Shown piece after piece: positions 7,937 to 17,474 of a DNA stretch of 64,000 bases. The DNA comes from Pseudomonadaceae bacterium (GTDB lineage Bacteria; Pseudomonadota; Gammaproteobacteria; Pseudomonadales; Azotimanducaceae): the NCBI GenBank assembly GCA_024743435.1, contig JANSWO010000008.1, positions 1 through 64,000 of the forward strand. The letters run 5' to 3'. The position numbers and the translations under genes are program-made. The stretch's first letter is position 1, and each line of letters opens with the position of its first letter. The notes beneath the pieces were generated by a model that saw only the letters and a program-made list of their open reading frames with translations, made no database searches and was not told the DNA's origin.

Positions 7937-10375
7937 TTATTGAACCAACATGGTGGCGCTGCCAAGCACCGAAGCACACGCGCCTTTCACGACACGCTCC
8001 GTTCGATCGGCCTCGCAACTCCCGCCGCACGCCGTTAGCCGATCGATCAAGGCATTGACCTCAGCGGTCAGCGTCGCTGTATCGCCTTGCGTGGCGATGG
8101 TTGTGCCAACCAGGCGCTCCATGAGTGGATCTGTGATGAGACTGCGGTTGCCAAATGCGCTTGCCGCCGGGGCTGAAAAGTCAAAGCCTGGGAAGAAGCT
8201 GGCTCGCGCAGCAGGATCATCCACGAGCGCGCTGCAATAGGAGATCGCCAGCTGGGTAATTCCCATCTGCTGTGATGATATGAAGCCCCCGATAGCGGGC
8301 TGCACTGGCATTGCCTGGCGAACCAATTCGTAGGTTGCCCGCACGGCCGGCGTTGCGCTATCGACAGCCATGAGTTTGGACATCGTCGCGTTGACCTCAG
8401 CAAAGTCCCGAACGCCGATCGCCGGATCGCGCGGAAGATCTGGAGCCGGCGGCGGCGGGGTGGGGGCCGCTTCGTTGTAGGTGTTGCTCGCGCTACCGAT
8501 CGTCTCAAAGGTCAGAAAGAATTCATCCTGAGCGGGGCCTTTCTCCAGCGGTACCAATGTGCCTAGGTCAGACAGGCGCTGAAGTCCCTCCACTGCATAG
8601 GCTGCATCGCTTATGTCGATGTCGATGTTCTGATACGCCTGGGAGACGCTAAGTTCACGGCCGTTCAAGCCAATTCGAATGCCTTCTATATCGAAAGAAC
8701 CGGGCTGTGGATCACTGCCCAGAACAACGAAGAATGGCTCGTCGAACAAGTAGCCATAGGAATCAAACTGACTGACCACGACGGCGACATACGCATCGGC
8801 GACGCCAACATGATCACTGACATTGAACAACAGGTAGTACTTTTCACCGACGCCCGCGTCGAAATTCTGCAACACCTGTTCCGGAGTCAGAACTCGATTA
8901 TGGATCGCCATGAACCGAACCGTGCCTGCCCACTGATTGTCGTTGTCTACTTCACTGCCAACGACGAGCGCATAGGTATCGTTCCAATCGTTGAGCAGTC
9001 CAGGGGCTACCGAATCGATGTCGTCGGTAAAGACGCCGTTGACGTAAACAATGCGTCCACCCGCCGGGTCATAGGTAACAACCACGTGTTGTAGAGTCGC
9101 CTGCAGATCTTCGTCAGCATCATTGGTGGACAGTCGAGGTTCACCATCTTCGCCCGTTTCGTCCGTACGATTCAGAAAATCGTACTGGTACAGGGTTTGT
9201 CCCAACATGAAGTTGCGGGCATCGCTACCACCGGAGTAGCTGACGATCCGTGCCGGTCCATCCTGGGTGACGTTGGCAGCGGCGACCCAGGCTTCGACCG
9301 TGAATTCATTCGTTGAGGTGATCAGGTCGTGCAGCTTCGCAGAGTCCGCAGTTGAACCCTGTGCCTTGCCCGCATTCAGGGCAACACCCCAACCACCGAC
9401 CCAGTCATAGCCGCCAGAGAGGGTCAGGTTCAGCGCTGGCTCGACCCCGGAGGTGTCGTAGGCAATGTTGCCAGAACCGGTTTTGAACTCGTATTTGGCG
9501 ATGACATTCGCCTCATGACGACCGCCGGATGACGCTACGATACCGTCGGTAAGATTGAGCGCCTTGCTGGTAACAAGCGCAGGGTCGAGCTCGGTGAGCG
9601 CTATGCCGTCGGACATGGCCGCGATTGCATTTTCCATCTCCGTTGAATTCGCTGTGCAGTCACCCCAGCAGTTGTGAAATTCGCTACCTAACCGAAGTAC
9701 GAATCTTGAGTTGGCCGGGTTGTCCAGATCCATGCGCGCCTGCGCGGCCTGATACGCAGTATCGATCTCGCTGCTCGCAAAGTAGGGCGACTGTGGCACG
9801 GCTGCGCTATCGGTGTGACAGCCTGCACAATAGGTCGTAAGCAACGGATAGACGTTACTGGCAAACAGAGCGCTGTCTTCCGGGAAGTTCTTGCTGGCGC
9901 CTGGATCTTTGATGACCGGTGCCGTCAGCTGAACCTCCTGTGGCCCGCCGCCGAGCGTCGCGCCTGCCCAGTTGGTTATATAGGCTTCGATGATGTCGCC
10001 GCAGACGTCATCGTTTGCTTCCCAGCAATTGTGGCCACCACGAACTTTGAGCACCATTCGCGATGAACCCGGATCGAGCAGGTCGGCAATGATGTTGGCT
10101 TCGTCGTAAGCCATGTTGACGTCGTCAGCGCGCACAAACCGTGGCGACTGACTCTCATTGTGACAGCTGCCACAACGATCGTTGGTTACCAGGTTGTCCC
10201 AAACCTCCAGTTTGAACGTCTGAATGTCTGCAGTTGCCGGCGCGGGGCCAGTGTAATTACTTGTACTGGGCGGCGCCGTATTTGGATTTTCTTGAGTTGC
10301 CGCTCCGCTACCGCTGCCACAGGCTGCGAGAAGAGTCAGGAGCGATAAACACGCGAGAGTATTTCTAATTGTCAT
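7937..10375 (-). CDS. Lipoprotein with two c-type haem motifs and a LamG domain
   Basis: An 812-residue surface or periplasmic lipoprotein. Lipobox LAAC places the modified cysteine at residue 19. Two haem-attachment motifs follow, CGSCH at 68-72 and CAGCH at 183-187, each within a repeated block that also contains a conserved HNCW(E/G) segment with another Cys pair, so the first 260 residues look like a duplicated cytochrome-like unit. Residues about 290-510 form a LamG/concanavalin-like domain (EFTVEAWVAAANV, QHVVVTYDPAGGRIVYVNG, FMAIHNRVLTPEQV). A proline-rich linker (PTPPPPAPDLP) precedes a 180-residue helical C-terminal domain. The ribosome site AGGAG is nine bases before the ATG. It lies nine bases after the 10385-11605 gene. 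Role unknown; the haem motifs suggest electron transfer or redox sensing outside the cytoplasm. Confidence 0.75.
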   Translation of the reverse strand: MTIRNTLACLSLLTLLAACGSGSGAATQENPNTAPPSTSNYTGPAPATADIQTFKLEVWDNLVTNDRCGSCHNESQSPRFVRADDVNMAYDEANIIADLLDPGSSRMVLKVRGGHNCWEANDDVCGDIIEAYITNWAGATLGGGPQEVQLTAPVIKDPGASKNFPEDSALFASNVYPLLTTYCAGCHTDSAAVPQSPYFASSEIDTAYQAAQARMDLDNPANSRFVLRLGSEFHNCWGDCTANSTEMENAIAAMSDGIALTELDPALVTSKALNLTDGIVASSGGRHEANVIAKYEFKTGSGNIAYDTSGVEPALNLTLSGGYDWVGGWGVALNAGKAQGSTADSAKLHDLITSTNEFTVEAWVAAANVTQDGPARIVSYSGGSDARNFMLGQTLYQYDFLNRTDETGEDGEPRLSTNDADEDLQATLQHVVVTYDPAGGRIVYVNGVFTDDIDSVAPGLLNDWNDTYALVVGSEVDNDNQWAGTVRFMAIHNRVLTPEQVLQNFDAGVGEKYYLLFNVSDHVGVADAYVAVVVSQFDSYGYLFDEPFFVVLGSDPQPGSFDIEGIRIGLNGRELSVSQAYQNIDIDISDAAYAVEGLQRLSDLGTLVPLEKGPAQDEFFLTFETIGSASNTYNEAAPTPPPPAPDLPRDPAIGVRDFAEVNATMSKLMAVDSATPAVRATYELVRQAMPVQPAIGGFISSQQMGITQLAISYCSALVDDPAARASFFPGFDFSAPAASAFGNRSLITDPLMERLVGTTIATQGDTATLTAEVNALIDRLTACGGSCEADRTERVVKGACASVLGSATMLVQ

Positions 10376-10384
10376 GTGTTGCTC

Positions 10385-11605
10385 CTAATCGCCCATGCAG
10401 TAAACGGCTGATTCAGCGAACACCTGCTTCAGGTTGAAGCCGCTGGATCGGAACGAAGACACCATTGAATCCACCGCGGAGCGATCCACGCTGTCCTGAG
10501 GCGGTCTTAAACACACATTCTCGAAAACCTTTTCGACCTGGCATTGAGCAAACGCATCGCTATGCGCCAGTTCCTGGCCCATGCTCTTTGCGCCGTTACC
10601 CGCGCCGGGCAGGGAAGAATCCCAGCCAAGTAAAGCGTTCTGTCCGGCTCGCCAATAGTTTGACCAGGAATCATCCTGAGTGACGAACCCATGTTCGAAG
10701 TTGGCGGCGTTCAGATGATACTTTTCGTCAACACGCAAACCGGTAACTGGGTCGGTATCGCCTGTGTCGTTGTAATTTAGCGCGCCGTTCTCACCATCCG
10801 GATCTGCTACGTCATCGTATTGATAGTCGTAGTAGGCAAACGCACCCGCGAGTGGGTCCATTCCGTTGTGGCAGCCGACACAGTTGTTCAGGAAAACCCG
10901 CGAGTCGCCACCCGGGCTTCGCGACACATCCTGGCGAATTCGATCGGGCACACGCGTAACGTCGTGAACTTGCTCCATGTCACTACATAGATGATTCAGC
11001 ATCGTGAAGCGGAACATCGCCCGGTTAGTGCCATCAATGAAAAACGATTTCGATGCGGATCGACTCGTGATGACTCCCGCCGTCGCGGAGCTTGGCAAGC
11101 CTGTTACCGAGCTTTGCGTTGCAAACTGCAGGCGGTTTTGCAGATCACCTGCATCCTCCAGCGCTTCATAGTGGGCATTGCTACTGTTCGAGTACGCCGG
11201 CGAGACGTTACCGGTGTAGATGACATCGCCATAGAGAATTTCGCGAAAGTCTCGTTCGTCACGAACGATGCCGATGACGGTAGCGATGTAGTCATCGAGA
11301 GGAACAAAGATGTTGGCGTCGCGATTGGTCCAGGGGGCGGCGAAGTTTTTCAGGGTCACGTCGTAGAACTCACGAGCCTCGGTTGCTACGAGAGCCGCAT
11401 CGACCTCATCACCCGAGGTGATCAACGCCGACATTTGATTGAGGGTTGCTGAATCCGGCGGCACGCCAGCTATTCGATCATGAAGCCGTTTGGCTTGGTC
11501 GATTGAATCGGCGAAACCGCTGGTCGCCGAAACCATCGTTAGGCCAGCAGCCAGAACGGTGGTGGCTCGCGAAGCAAGGCTGCGCCTCGGCAAGAGTTTG
11601 AACAT
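10385..11605 (-). CDS. Exported CxxCH protein, first gene of leftward export operon
   Basis: A 406-residue exported protein with a signal peptide (SRATTVLAAGLTMVSATSGFA). One haem-c attachment motif, CVGCH, is at 242-246 within NNCVGCHNGMDPLAGAFAYYD, a context that resembles the DUF1588/DUF1592-type cytochrome-like proteins where the motif is followed by a DPLG/LAGAF segment. The C-terminus (QCQVEKVFENVCLRPP and SSGFNLKQVFAESAVYC) also resembles the terminal DUF1585-like region. I start at the ATG at 11605 with GGGAG upstream; the open frame to 11674 adds 23 residues without a plausible signal. It heads an operon of three closely spaced genes. Function unknown. Confidence 0.65.
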   Translation of the reverse strand: MFKLLPRRSLASRATTVLAAGLTMVSATSGFADSIDQAKRLHDRIAGVPPDSATLNQMSALITSGDEVDAALVATEAREFYDVTLKNFAAPWTNRDANIFVPLDDYIATVIGIVRDERDFREILYGDVIYTGNVSPAYSNSSNAHYEALEDAGDLQNRLQFATQSSVTGLPSSATAGVITSRSASKSFFIDGTNRAMFRFTMLNHLCSDMEQVHDVTRVPDRIRQDVSRSPGGDSRVFLNNCVGCHNGMDPLAGAFAYYDYQYDDVADPDGENGALNYNDTGDTDPVTGLRVDEKYHLNAANFEHGFVTQDDSWSNYWRAGQNALLGWDSSLPGAGNGAKSMGQELAHSDAFAQCQVEKVFENVCLRPPQDSVDRSAVDSMVSSFRSSGFNLKQVFAESAVYCMGD

Positions 11606-11859
11606 TGAGAGCTCCCTGAGCGTTCTTTTCGTCGCCGCGTTCTTTCCGATCGCTAAAGCACGGCGTACGACCACGTAGTCATCAATCCGTAGACGACGTG
11701 AGACAGGTGAGAAGAATCTTCGAAATCGGATTTTGTAACTGTGATGTAGGGCACGTTCACGGCTACCGCGTGGTATCGAGCAGCATTAGCCGCTGTGCGG
11801 GAGGTCACACAAGTGCGACCCAGGCTTGTGGAACAATCGCATCACTTTGTAAGTATCCG

Positions 11860-14568
11860 GTGACAAGAGTGCACAAGTGTCGCAGCTGGCAGGCGATTAC
11901 CTGGTTTTCCGTAGTTCTGGCACTGCTGGCCGGTTGCGGCGGCGGTAGCTCCTCCGGCAGCAGCAGCTCGCTGGCTGGCGGACAGGACCCAGATCCAGTC
12001 GTACTGGATTTCCCTGTTGCCTACATTCAGCGACCCCTGCTCGTAGATGACAACGGCAACCTGCTGACGTCATCCGTTCGCGATGCAGTCTCGTTCCGAC
12101 CCGGTGCCTCCCTGTTATTGCGCGATCGCGCCAGCCCCAGCGCTCTCGACCGCGTTCTCACAGAAGGTGTTTTTCCTGACGATGCTGATGGCAACCCACC
12201 TCTATACGATGTCAAAGACTTATCAGCATCGTTCGATGGCCAGAAGCTCGTGTTTGCAATGCGAGCTCCGGAAGACCCGGACCTCGATGAGGACGAACAA
12301 GCCACCTGGAACATCTGGCTGTTCGATCGCGAACTCGACGAGCTGCGGCGGGTTATCCAGTCCGACATCTCGGCCGAAGAGGGTGATGATGTTGCACCAG
12401 CCTTCCTCGCAGACGGCCGAATCGTTTTCTCATCAACACGTCAGCGCCAGGCCAAAGCCATCCTGCTTGATGAAGGCAAGCCCCAGTATGCCGCCCAGGA
12501 TGAAGACCGGGATGACGATGCCCTGACCCTGCACGTGATGAACGAAGACGGCACAGATGTTCATCAAATCTCCTTCAACGCGAGCTCCGATCTGGACCCA
12601 TCCGTCACGAGCGATGGCCGGGTTGTCTACAGTCGCTGGGACAATATCGCTGGTGTTGATCAGATCAGTCTGTACAGCATGCTGCCTGATGGGCGCGACC
12701 AACAATTGCTCTATGGCGCCCATTCTCACGATACCGGGCCGAACGGCGAGACAGTCGAATTCATGAAGCCGCGGGAACTGCCTGATGGTCGCTTGCTCGT
12801 TACGCTGCGAACTAACCAGGACGAGGCGTTAATGAGCTCGCTGCCAGTCGCAATCGATACTGCGAACTATGTCGATCACGACATCCCGACCGCGGCAAAC
12901 GCCGGGCTGCTAGCTGATGCGCAGGAGCTTCTCATTGCCGCAGAGCTTTCGTTGGATGAATCCAGTGCACCCCTGGCCGGGCGCTACGCCGGTGTCTACC
13001 CGTTGAACGACGGCACCCAGCGTTTGCTTACCAGTTGGAGCCAATGTCGATTGCGCGATTCCACAAGCGATCCACTGGATCCAGTCATCTCTGCTTGTAT
13101 TGAGCCATTTCTGAGTGACCCTAACTTCGTAGAAGCCGATCCCCTCTACGGTCTGTGGATGTACGACGTACTGGAAGACACCCAACAACCGGTCGTTCCT
13201 GGCGTAGTTGGCAGCGTCTTCGTGGAACCGGTCGTGATGGAACCTCGCGTGAATCCGCCCGTCATTCTCGATGCGGTTCCCGGTATTGATGTTGATGCTG
13301 ACAACGCCGGTGACGGCGTCGGTGTTCTACACATACGCAGCGTCTACGATTTCGACGGCACAGCATCGGTTGATATTGCAGCGCTCAGCGATCCGATGCA
13401 GACCACAGCAGCCGAACGCCCAGCTCGTTTCCTGAAGATCGTGAAGTCCGTGCCCATGCCGGATGACGATACTCTCGACTTTGACAATACGGCTTTTGGA
13501 CGTTCAGCCGCTCAACTCATGCGCGAAGTCATCGGCTATGCGCCGGTCGAACCAGACGGTTCAGTGAAAGTGCGGGTGCCAGCTAACGTGCCACTGACGG
13601 TTAGCGTGCTTGACGCTGACGGCCGCCGTATCTCGCCTCGACACCAGAACTGGTTCCAGGTGGTCCCGGGCGAAGAGAAAGAGTGTGTTGGATGCCATAC
13701 CGTCGATAGCGAACTGCCCCATGGTCGCTACGCAGCGCAGGCAGCCAGTGCAAACCCCGGGGCGCCCGTCGACGGATCACCGTTCCCAAATACCGATCCG
13801 GCGTTGTTCGCAGACCAGGGTGAATCGATGGCGGAAACCGTTACCCGAATCAACGGGGTTCCTGACCCGCAACTGGACCTCGTCTTCGATGACGTGTGGA
13901 CCGATGCGGCGCTCCGCGCTCCGGACGCCAGCTTTGCCTATCTCTACAGTGATTTAAGTACCACGCCTCCCGTCGATGCAGGATGCCTGTCGAACTGGCA
14001 GGCAAGCTGCCGCATCACTCCACACTATCCGGTTCATGTTCAGCCGATCTTCGAGGTTGATAGACGGGTTTTCGATATCGATGGTGTGACGGTACTCAAC
14101 GACAACACCTGTATCAGCTGCCATGCGCCAGCGGATGAGATGGGCGCCGCCATGGTCCCAGCCGCACAACTGGATCTAACGTCCGCACAATCTCCGGATG
14201 AGGCCGATCATGTCGTTGGCTACCGTGAGCTTCTGTTCAACGACAACGAGCAGGAAGTGATTGACGGCGCATTGCTGGATCGACTCATTCAGGCCACGGA
14301 TGGCAATGGCGATCCATTGTTCGAAGTAGATGAGAACGGAGATCTGATCCTCGACGCGGATGGCAATCCAATTCCAGTGCTGGTTGCCGTTGGCGTTCAA
14401 CCGCCGCTGTCCGTAGCAGGCGCCAATGTCAGCCCACGATTCTTTTCGATTTTCGCGCCCGGCGGCAGCCACGACGGACGACTCACTCAAGCCGAACTCA
14501 AACTGATCAGCGAATGGATAGACATAGGTGGTCAGTACTACAACAACCCATTTGACGTACCACCATGA
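11860..14568 (+). CDS. Hydrazine-synthase-alpha-like propeller lipoprotein with two CxxCH motifs
   Basis: A very large (about 902 aa) lipoprotein. Lipobox VVLALLAGC is followed by a Gly/Ser linker. The N-terminal half reads as a beta-propeller of TolB/WD40-like repeats: SASFDGQKLVFAMRAPED, APAFLADGRIVFSSTR, DPSVTSDGRVVYSRWD and KPRELPDGRLLVTLRT. This pattern, with downstream CVGCH (coded at 13684-13698) and CISCH (14110-14124), is the layout of HzsA-like (hydrazine synthase alpha middle-domain) proteins, which are widespread outside anammox bacteria and uncharacterised there. Between and after the motifs are SLPHGR-like and HYPVHVQPIF segments and a final SHDGRLTQAELKLISEWIDIGGQY typical of a cytochrome tail. 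Start codon is uncertain: GTG at 11860 or 11869 gives a normal signal peptide, whereas the open frame to 11698 would bury it. First gene of the rightward arm. Confidence 0.75.
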   Translation: MTRVHKCRSWQAITWFSVVLALLAGCGGGSSSGSSSSLAGGQDPDPVVLDFPVAYIQRPLLVDDNGNLLTSSVRDAVSFRPGASLLLRDRASPSALDRVLTEGVFPDDADGNPPLYDVKDLSASFDGQKLVFAMRAPEDPDLDEDEQATWNIWLFDRELDELRRVIQSDISAEEGDDVAPAFLADGRIVFSSTRQRQAKAILLDEGKPQYAAQDEDRDDDALTLHVMNEDGTDVHQISFNASSDLDPSVTSDGRVVYSRWDNIAGVDQISLYSMLPDGRDQQLLYGAHSHDTGPNGETVEFMKPRELPDGRLLVTLRTNQDEALMSSLPVAIDTANYVDHDIPTAANAGLLADAQELLIAAELSLDESSAPLAGRYAGVYPLNDGTQRLLTSWSQCRLRDSTSDPLDPVISACIEPFLSDPNFVEADPLYGLWMYDVLEDTQQPVVPGVVGSVFVEPVVMEPRVNPPVILDAVPGIDVDADNAGDGVGVLHIRSVYDFDGTASVDIAALSDPMQTTAAERPARFLKIVKSVPMPDDDTLDFDNTAFGRSAAQLMREVIGYAPVEPDGSVKVRVPANVPLTVSVLDADGRRISPRHQNWFQVVPGEEKECVGCHTVDSELPHGRYAAQAASANPGAPVDGSPFPNTDPALFADQGESMAETVTRINGVPDPQLDLVFDDVWTDAALRAPDASFAYLYSDLSTTPPVDAGCLSNWQASCRITPHYPVHVQPIFEVDRRVFDIDGVTVLNDNTCISCHAPADEMGAAMVPAAQLDLTSAQSPDEADHVVGYRELLFNDNEQEVIDGALLDRLIQATDGNGDPLFEVDENGDLILDADGNPIPVLVAVGVQPPLSVAGANVSPRFFSIFAPGGSHDGRLTQAELKLISEWIDIGGQYYNNPFDVPP

Positions 14569-15341
14569 TCAAACCTCGCCGAAAACGGATGCCCGGCAAA
14601 CTCATACAGCGGCTGCTTCTCTGCGCGTCAGCTATCGCGGCGCCCATAAGCCACGCCTGGTGGGAGAGTTATCAGCCCGAGGTGGTTGTTGCGGACCCCT
14701 ATGTAGAAATGCATACCGGCCCCGGCCGCGGCTATCCGATCCATCATGTGGTTGGCCAGGGTGACTCCGTCACCGTGCTCAAACGCAAGACCAGCTGGTA
14801 TCGGGTGCGAACAGCGCGCGGCAAAGAGGGTTGGGTCAATCGCGATTCCATTCGCGACACGTTAGATCTTGACGGACAGCCCGTGCAGATGGACGCCATC
14901 GGATTTTCTGACTATGGCCGTCGAGACTGGGAATTTGGCATGTCCACCGGCGATTTTGGGGGCGCCGCATCGATCAGCGGCTATCTCGGTTATTCGCTAA
15001 CCCGGAACATCTCGCTGCAGGTTGAGGGTTCTCAGATCCTCGGTGATTTCTCCGACGGTTACATGGGATCCGCAAATATTGTCATGCATCCGTTCCCACA
15101 GTGGCGTGTATCACCTTTTTTTACGATCGGAAGCGGCATCATCACCATCAAACCACAATCGACAATCGTTCAGGCTGAGGATCGGACTGACGAGATTGTG
15201 CATGCAGGCCTCGGTGCGAATGCGTACCTGTCGGATCGGTTCCTGCTGCGGGTGGAGTACAAACGCCACACCGTTCTTACGAGTCGGGACGACAACGAAG
15301 AGATAAATCAATGGAAAGTCGGGTTCAGCATCTTCATGTAG
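14565..15341 (+). CDS. SH3-domain plus outer-membrane beta-barrel protein
   Basis: A 258-residue exported protein. After a signal peptide ending in SHA, residues 40-100 form a bacterial SH3 domain (VVVADPYVEMHTGPGRGYPI, GDSVTVLKRKTSWYRVRT, GKEGWVNRDSI). Residues 115-258 alternate hydrophobic and polar residues and end in a terminal phenylalanine-containing strand (WKVGFSIFM), consistent with an eight-strand outer-membrane barrel. SH3 domains of this type bind peptidoglycan or partner proteins, so the protein could tie the wall to the outer membrane; that is inference. Its ATG overlaps the stop of the propeller lipoprotein (ATGA), showing translational coupling. Confidence 0.8.
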   Translation: MIKPRRKRMPGKLIQRLLLCASAIAAPISHAWWESYQPEVVVADPYVEMHTGPGRGYPIHHVVGQGDSVTVLKRKTSWYRVRTARGKEGWVNRDSIRDTLDLDGQPVQMDAIGFSDYGRRDWEFGMSTGDFGGAASISGYLGYSLTRNISLQVEGSQILGDFSDGYMGSANIVMHPFPQWRVSPFFTIGSGIITIKPQSTIVQAEDRTDEIVHAGLGANAYLSDRFLLRVEYKRHTVLTSRDDNEEINQWKVGFSIFM

Positions 15342-15976
15342 CCATCAAGCTGATGCTCAGCATCACGCTGCTACTACCACAAGCTTCTTTCGCAGCCACT
15401 GATCCGGATGAACTCGAGCTGGAACCGCTGGTCATCCGTGAAGATGATCGGCGCCAGGTTGATGTCGACCAGATCGATTCAGAAGACTTCGAGATCGGTG
15501 CCTACGGCGGCATCATGAGTATCGAGGACTTTGGCAGTGATACGGTCGTCGGAGTGCGAGCCGCTTACCACGTAACCGAAGACTTCTTCATCGAGGGGGT
15601 CTACGGCCAGAGCACCCTTGGCGAAACCAGTTTCGAAACGCTCTCCGGTGGAGCTCGCCTGCTCACGGATGAAGAACGCGATTTCACGTACTACAACCTG
15701 TCTGTTGGTGTGAACCTGTTTCCTGGCGAGTCATTTCTCGCTCGCCGCTGGGCGTGGCGGGGCGGCCTGTACCTCATCGGCGGCATCGGCTCCTCGGAAT
15801 TTGGTGGCGATGAGTTGTTCACTTACAACGCGGGTATTGGCTACCGGTTGGCTGCAACAGACTGGCTGGCATTTCGCTTTGATGTACGCGACCACGTTTT
15901 CTCATCCGACTTACTCGGCAGCGAAGAAACCAAACACAACCTTGAGATCAGCGGTGGTCTGACGATCTTTTTCTAG
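15311..15976 (+). CDS. Small outer-membrane beta-barrel protein
   Basis: A 221-residue exported protein with signal peptide LMLSITLLLPQASFA. A short acidic linker (DPDELELEPLVIREDDRRQ) leads to a barrel of alternating strands: FEIGAYGGIMSIEDFG, VGVRAAYHVTEDFFIEGVYG, YYNLSVGVNLFPGE, GLYLIGGIGSSEFG, FTYNAGIGYRL, LAFRFDVRDHVF and HNLEISGGLTIFF, the last ending in Phe as is usual for BAM substrates. It overlaps the previous gene by 31 bases, so both are read from one message. Probably a partner of the SH3 barrel in the same complex; specific function unknown. Confidence 0.8.
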   Translation: MESRVQHLHVAIKLMLSITLLLPQASFAATDPDELELEPLVIREDDRRQVDVDQIDSEDFEIGAYGGIMSIEDFGSDTVVGVRAAYHVTEDFFIEGVYGQSTLGETSFETLSGGARLLTDEERDFTYYNLSVGVNLFPGESFLARRWAWRGGLYLIGGIGSSEFGGDELFTYNAGIGYRLAATDWLAFRFDVRDHVFSSDLLGSEETKHNLEISGGLTIFF

Positions 15977-15985
15977 GAGTTGTTG

Positions 15986-16213
15986 ATGAAGATTCGACTA
16001 GCGGGATGTGTGTTGCTGACCATGTTAGCCGGCTGCGGCAGCATGGAGATCAAACCCTGGGTTACGCCCTATGAGCGCAACAACCTTGCAGACCCGATCA
16101 TGAGTTTCTCAAAAGACCCGGTTTCTGCTGGCTATATGCATCACGTTTATCAAGCGCGCGAAGGCGCGCGTGGTGCCGAAGGCGGCTCAGGAGGCGGTTG
16201 TGGCTGCAACTGA
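15986..16213 (+). CDS. DUF4266 lipoprotein
   Basis: A 75-residue lipoprotein: signal peptide with lipobox MLAGC, then the DUF4266 signature KPWVTPYERNNLADPIM, SAGYMHHVYQAREGARGAEG and a glycine-rich end GGGCGCN with two cysteines. DUF4266 genes are typically found directly before DUF3570 genes, as here. The ATG at 15986 has AGGAG seven bases upstream; TTG codons at 15980 and 15983 are less likely. The cysteine tail may bind a metal or form a disulfide, which is inference. Confidence 0.88.
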   Translation: MKIRLAGCVLLTMLAGCGSMEIKPWVTPYERNNLADPIMSFSKDPVSAGYMHHVYQAREGARGAEGGSGGGCGCN

Positions 16214-17393
16214 TCCCCGACGAGGCCCGCGTCGAACCATCGCGCGACTGACTCCAACCGAGATCGTGCTGTTCGCACTGCCTCTGGTGCTCATCGTACT
16301 GCTATGGGGTAACTACTCCCACGCAGCGATTCTTCCCGAAGACCGCGCCGACATCATGTACCACGGCTATGATGGTGGCGGTCTTGAGGTTGGTGGGCCA
16401 TCAGTTCTCGTGCGTAAGGGTCTCGAGGACAAAGTGTCCGTGTGGACCAACTACTACGTCGACATGATTACCAGCGCATCGATCGATGTGTTGGCAACAG
16501 CGAGCGAATACACAGAAGAGCGCACTGAGACGAGCGCTGGCATCGATTATCTGCGCGACAAGACGATGATGGGCTTCTCCTATCTGCGCAGTAAAGAATC
16601 GGACTACACCGCGAACGCGGCTCGCATCGGAATCAGTCAGGATTTCTTTGGTGACCTGACGACCCTGGGCATCAGCTATGCCTACGGTTGGGATGAGGTT
16701 CGTCGCAACGGCGACGACGTGTTTGAAGACGAGATTCAACGCCAGGCGTTTCGTGTCGATCTGTCGCAGATCATGACCAAAAACCTGATCATGAGCGTCA
16801 ACTACGAGAGCATCACGGACGAAGGATTTCTGAACAATCCCTACCGACAGGTGAGATTTTTGGACGGTGCCGGCGGCTTCAACTGGGAGGCGGAAGTCTA
16901 CCCGCGAACGAAAACCTCCCACGCCGTGGCAGTGCGAGGCATGTACTACCTTCCGTATCGTGCAGCGCTGAAAGCCGAATACCGCAACTACGGTGACAGC
17001 TGGGGGGTGGATGCCTTCAACACTGAGCTGGCCTATATCCATCCTTTCGACAACGGTCTGACCATTGAGGGCAGGGTACGCTACTACTCGCAAACATCAG
17101 CAGACTTCTACAGCGATCTGTTTGCCCGCTCCCAGGCTCAGAATTTTCTTGCGCGCGACAAAGAACTCGCAACCTTCGAAACAACCACCCTTGGTGTGGG
17201 TGTCAGCTACGAGTTCTCCATGGAGTGGATGCCGTTGCTGACGAAGGGCGTTGTCAACGTCACGGCGGATTTCATCTCGCTGGACTACGAAGATTTTCGG
17301 GATGTTACCCAGAGCGGTTTCGCGCCGGGCGAAGAGCCGTTCTACAGTTTCGATGCAACTGTACTCAGGGCGTTCGTCTCCTTCTGGTACTAG
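16200..17393 (+). CDS. DUF3570 protein, predicted outer-membrane barrel
   Basis: A 397-residue member of the DUF3570 family, large proteins predicted to form outer-membrane barrels. The N-terminus has a hydrophobic export segment (EIVLFALPLVLIVLLWGNYSHA). Typical DUF3570 strands are seen: YHGYDGGGLEVGGPSVLVRK, SVWTNYYVDMITSASIDV, YLRDKTMMGFSYLRSKE, AFRVDLSQIMTKNLIMSVNY, and the last strand DATVLRAFVSFWY ends in an aromatic residue. I start at the GTG at 16200, just after GGAGG, so it overlaps the DUF4266 stop by 14 bases; a GTG pair at 16170 is also open. In other genomes the pair often sits with ApbE-type flavin transferase or thioredoxin genes; here it closes the HzsA-like arm instead. Confidence 0.85.
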   Translation: MAATDPRRGPRRTIARLTPTEIVLFALPLVLIVLLWGNYSHAAILPEDRADIMYHGYDGGGLEVGGPSVLVRKGLEDKVSVWTNYYVDMITSASIDVLATASEYTEERTETSAGIDYLRDKTMMGFSYLRSKESDYTANAARIGISQDFFGDLTTLGISYAYGWDEVRRNGDDVFEDEIQRQAFRVDLSQIMTKNLIMSVNYESITDEGFLNNPYRQVRFLDGAGGFNWEAEVYPRTKTSHAVAVRGMYYLPYRAALKAEYRNYGDSWGVDAFNTELAYIHPFDNGLTIEGRVRYYSQTSADFYSDLFARSQAQNFLARDKELATFETTTLGVGVSYEFSMEWMPLLTKGVVNVTADFISLDYEDFRDVTQSGFAPGEEPFYSFDATVLRAFVSFWY

Positions 17394-17439
17394 CGACCAC
17401 ACGAGGCGAGTTCACCCTGTCGCTCGCGGGAGCGGCGCG

Positions 17440-17445
17440 TATAAT
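17440..17445 (+). promoter_or_regulatory. Candidate -10 box upstream of gltX
   Basis: A perfect TATAAT lies at 17440-17445, 29 bases before the gltX ATG, within an otherwise G+C-rich stretch. At the right spacing only a poor -35 match (CTGTCG) is seen; TTCACC at 17411 is too far. It may be a sigma70 promoter with a weak -35. Confidence 0.5.
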
Positions 17446-17474
17446 TCGCGCCGATTCCCAACTCAGGCGCGGCC

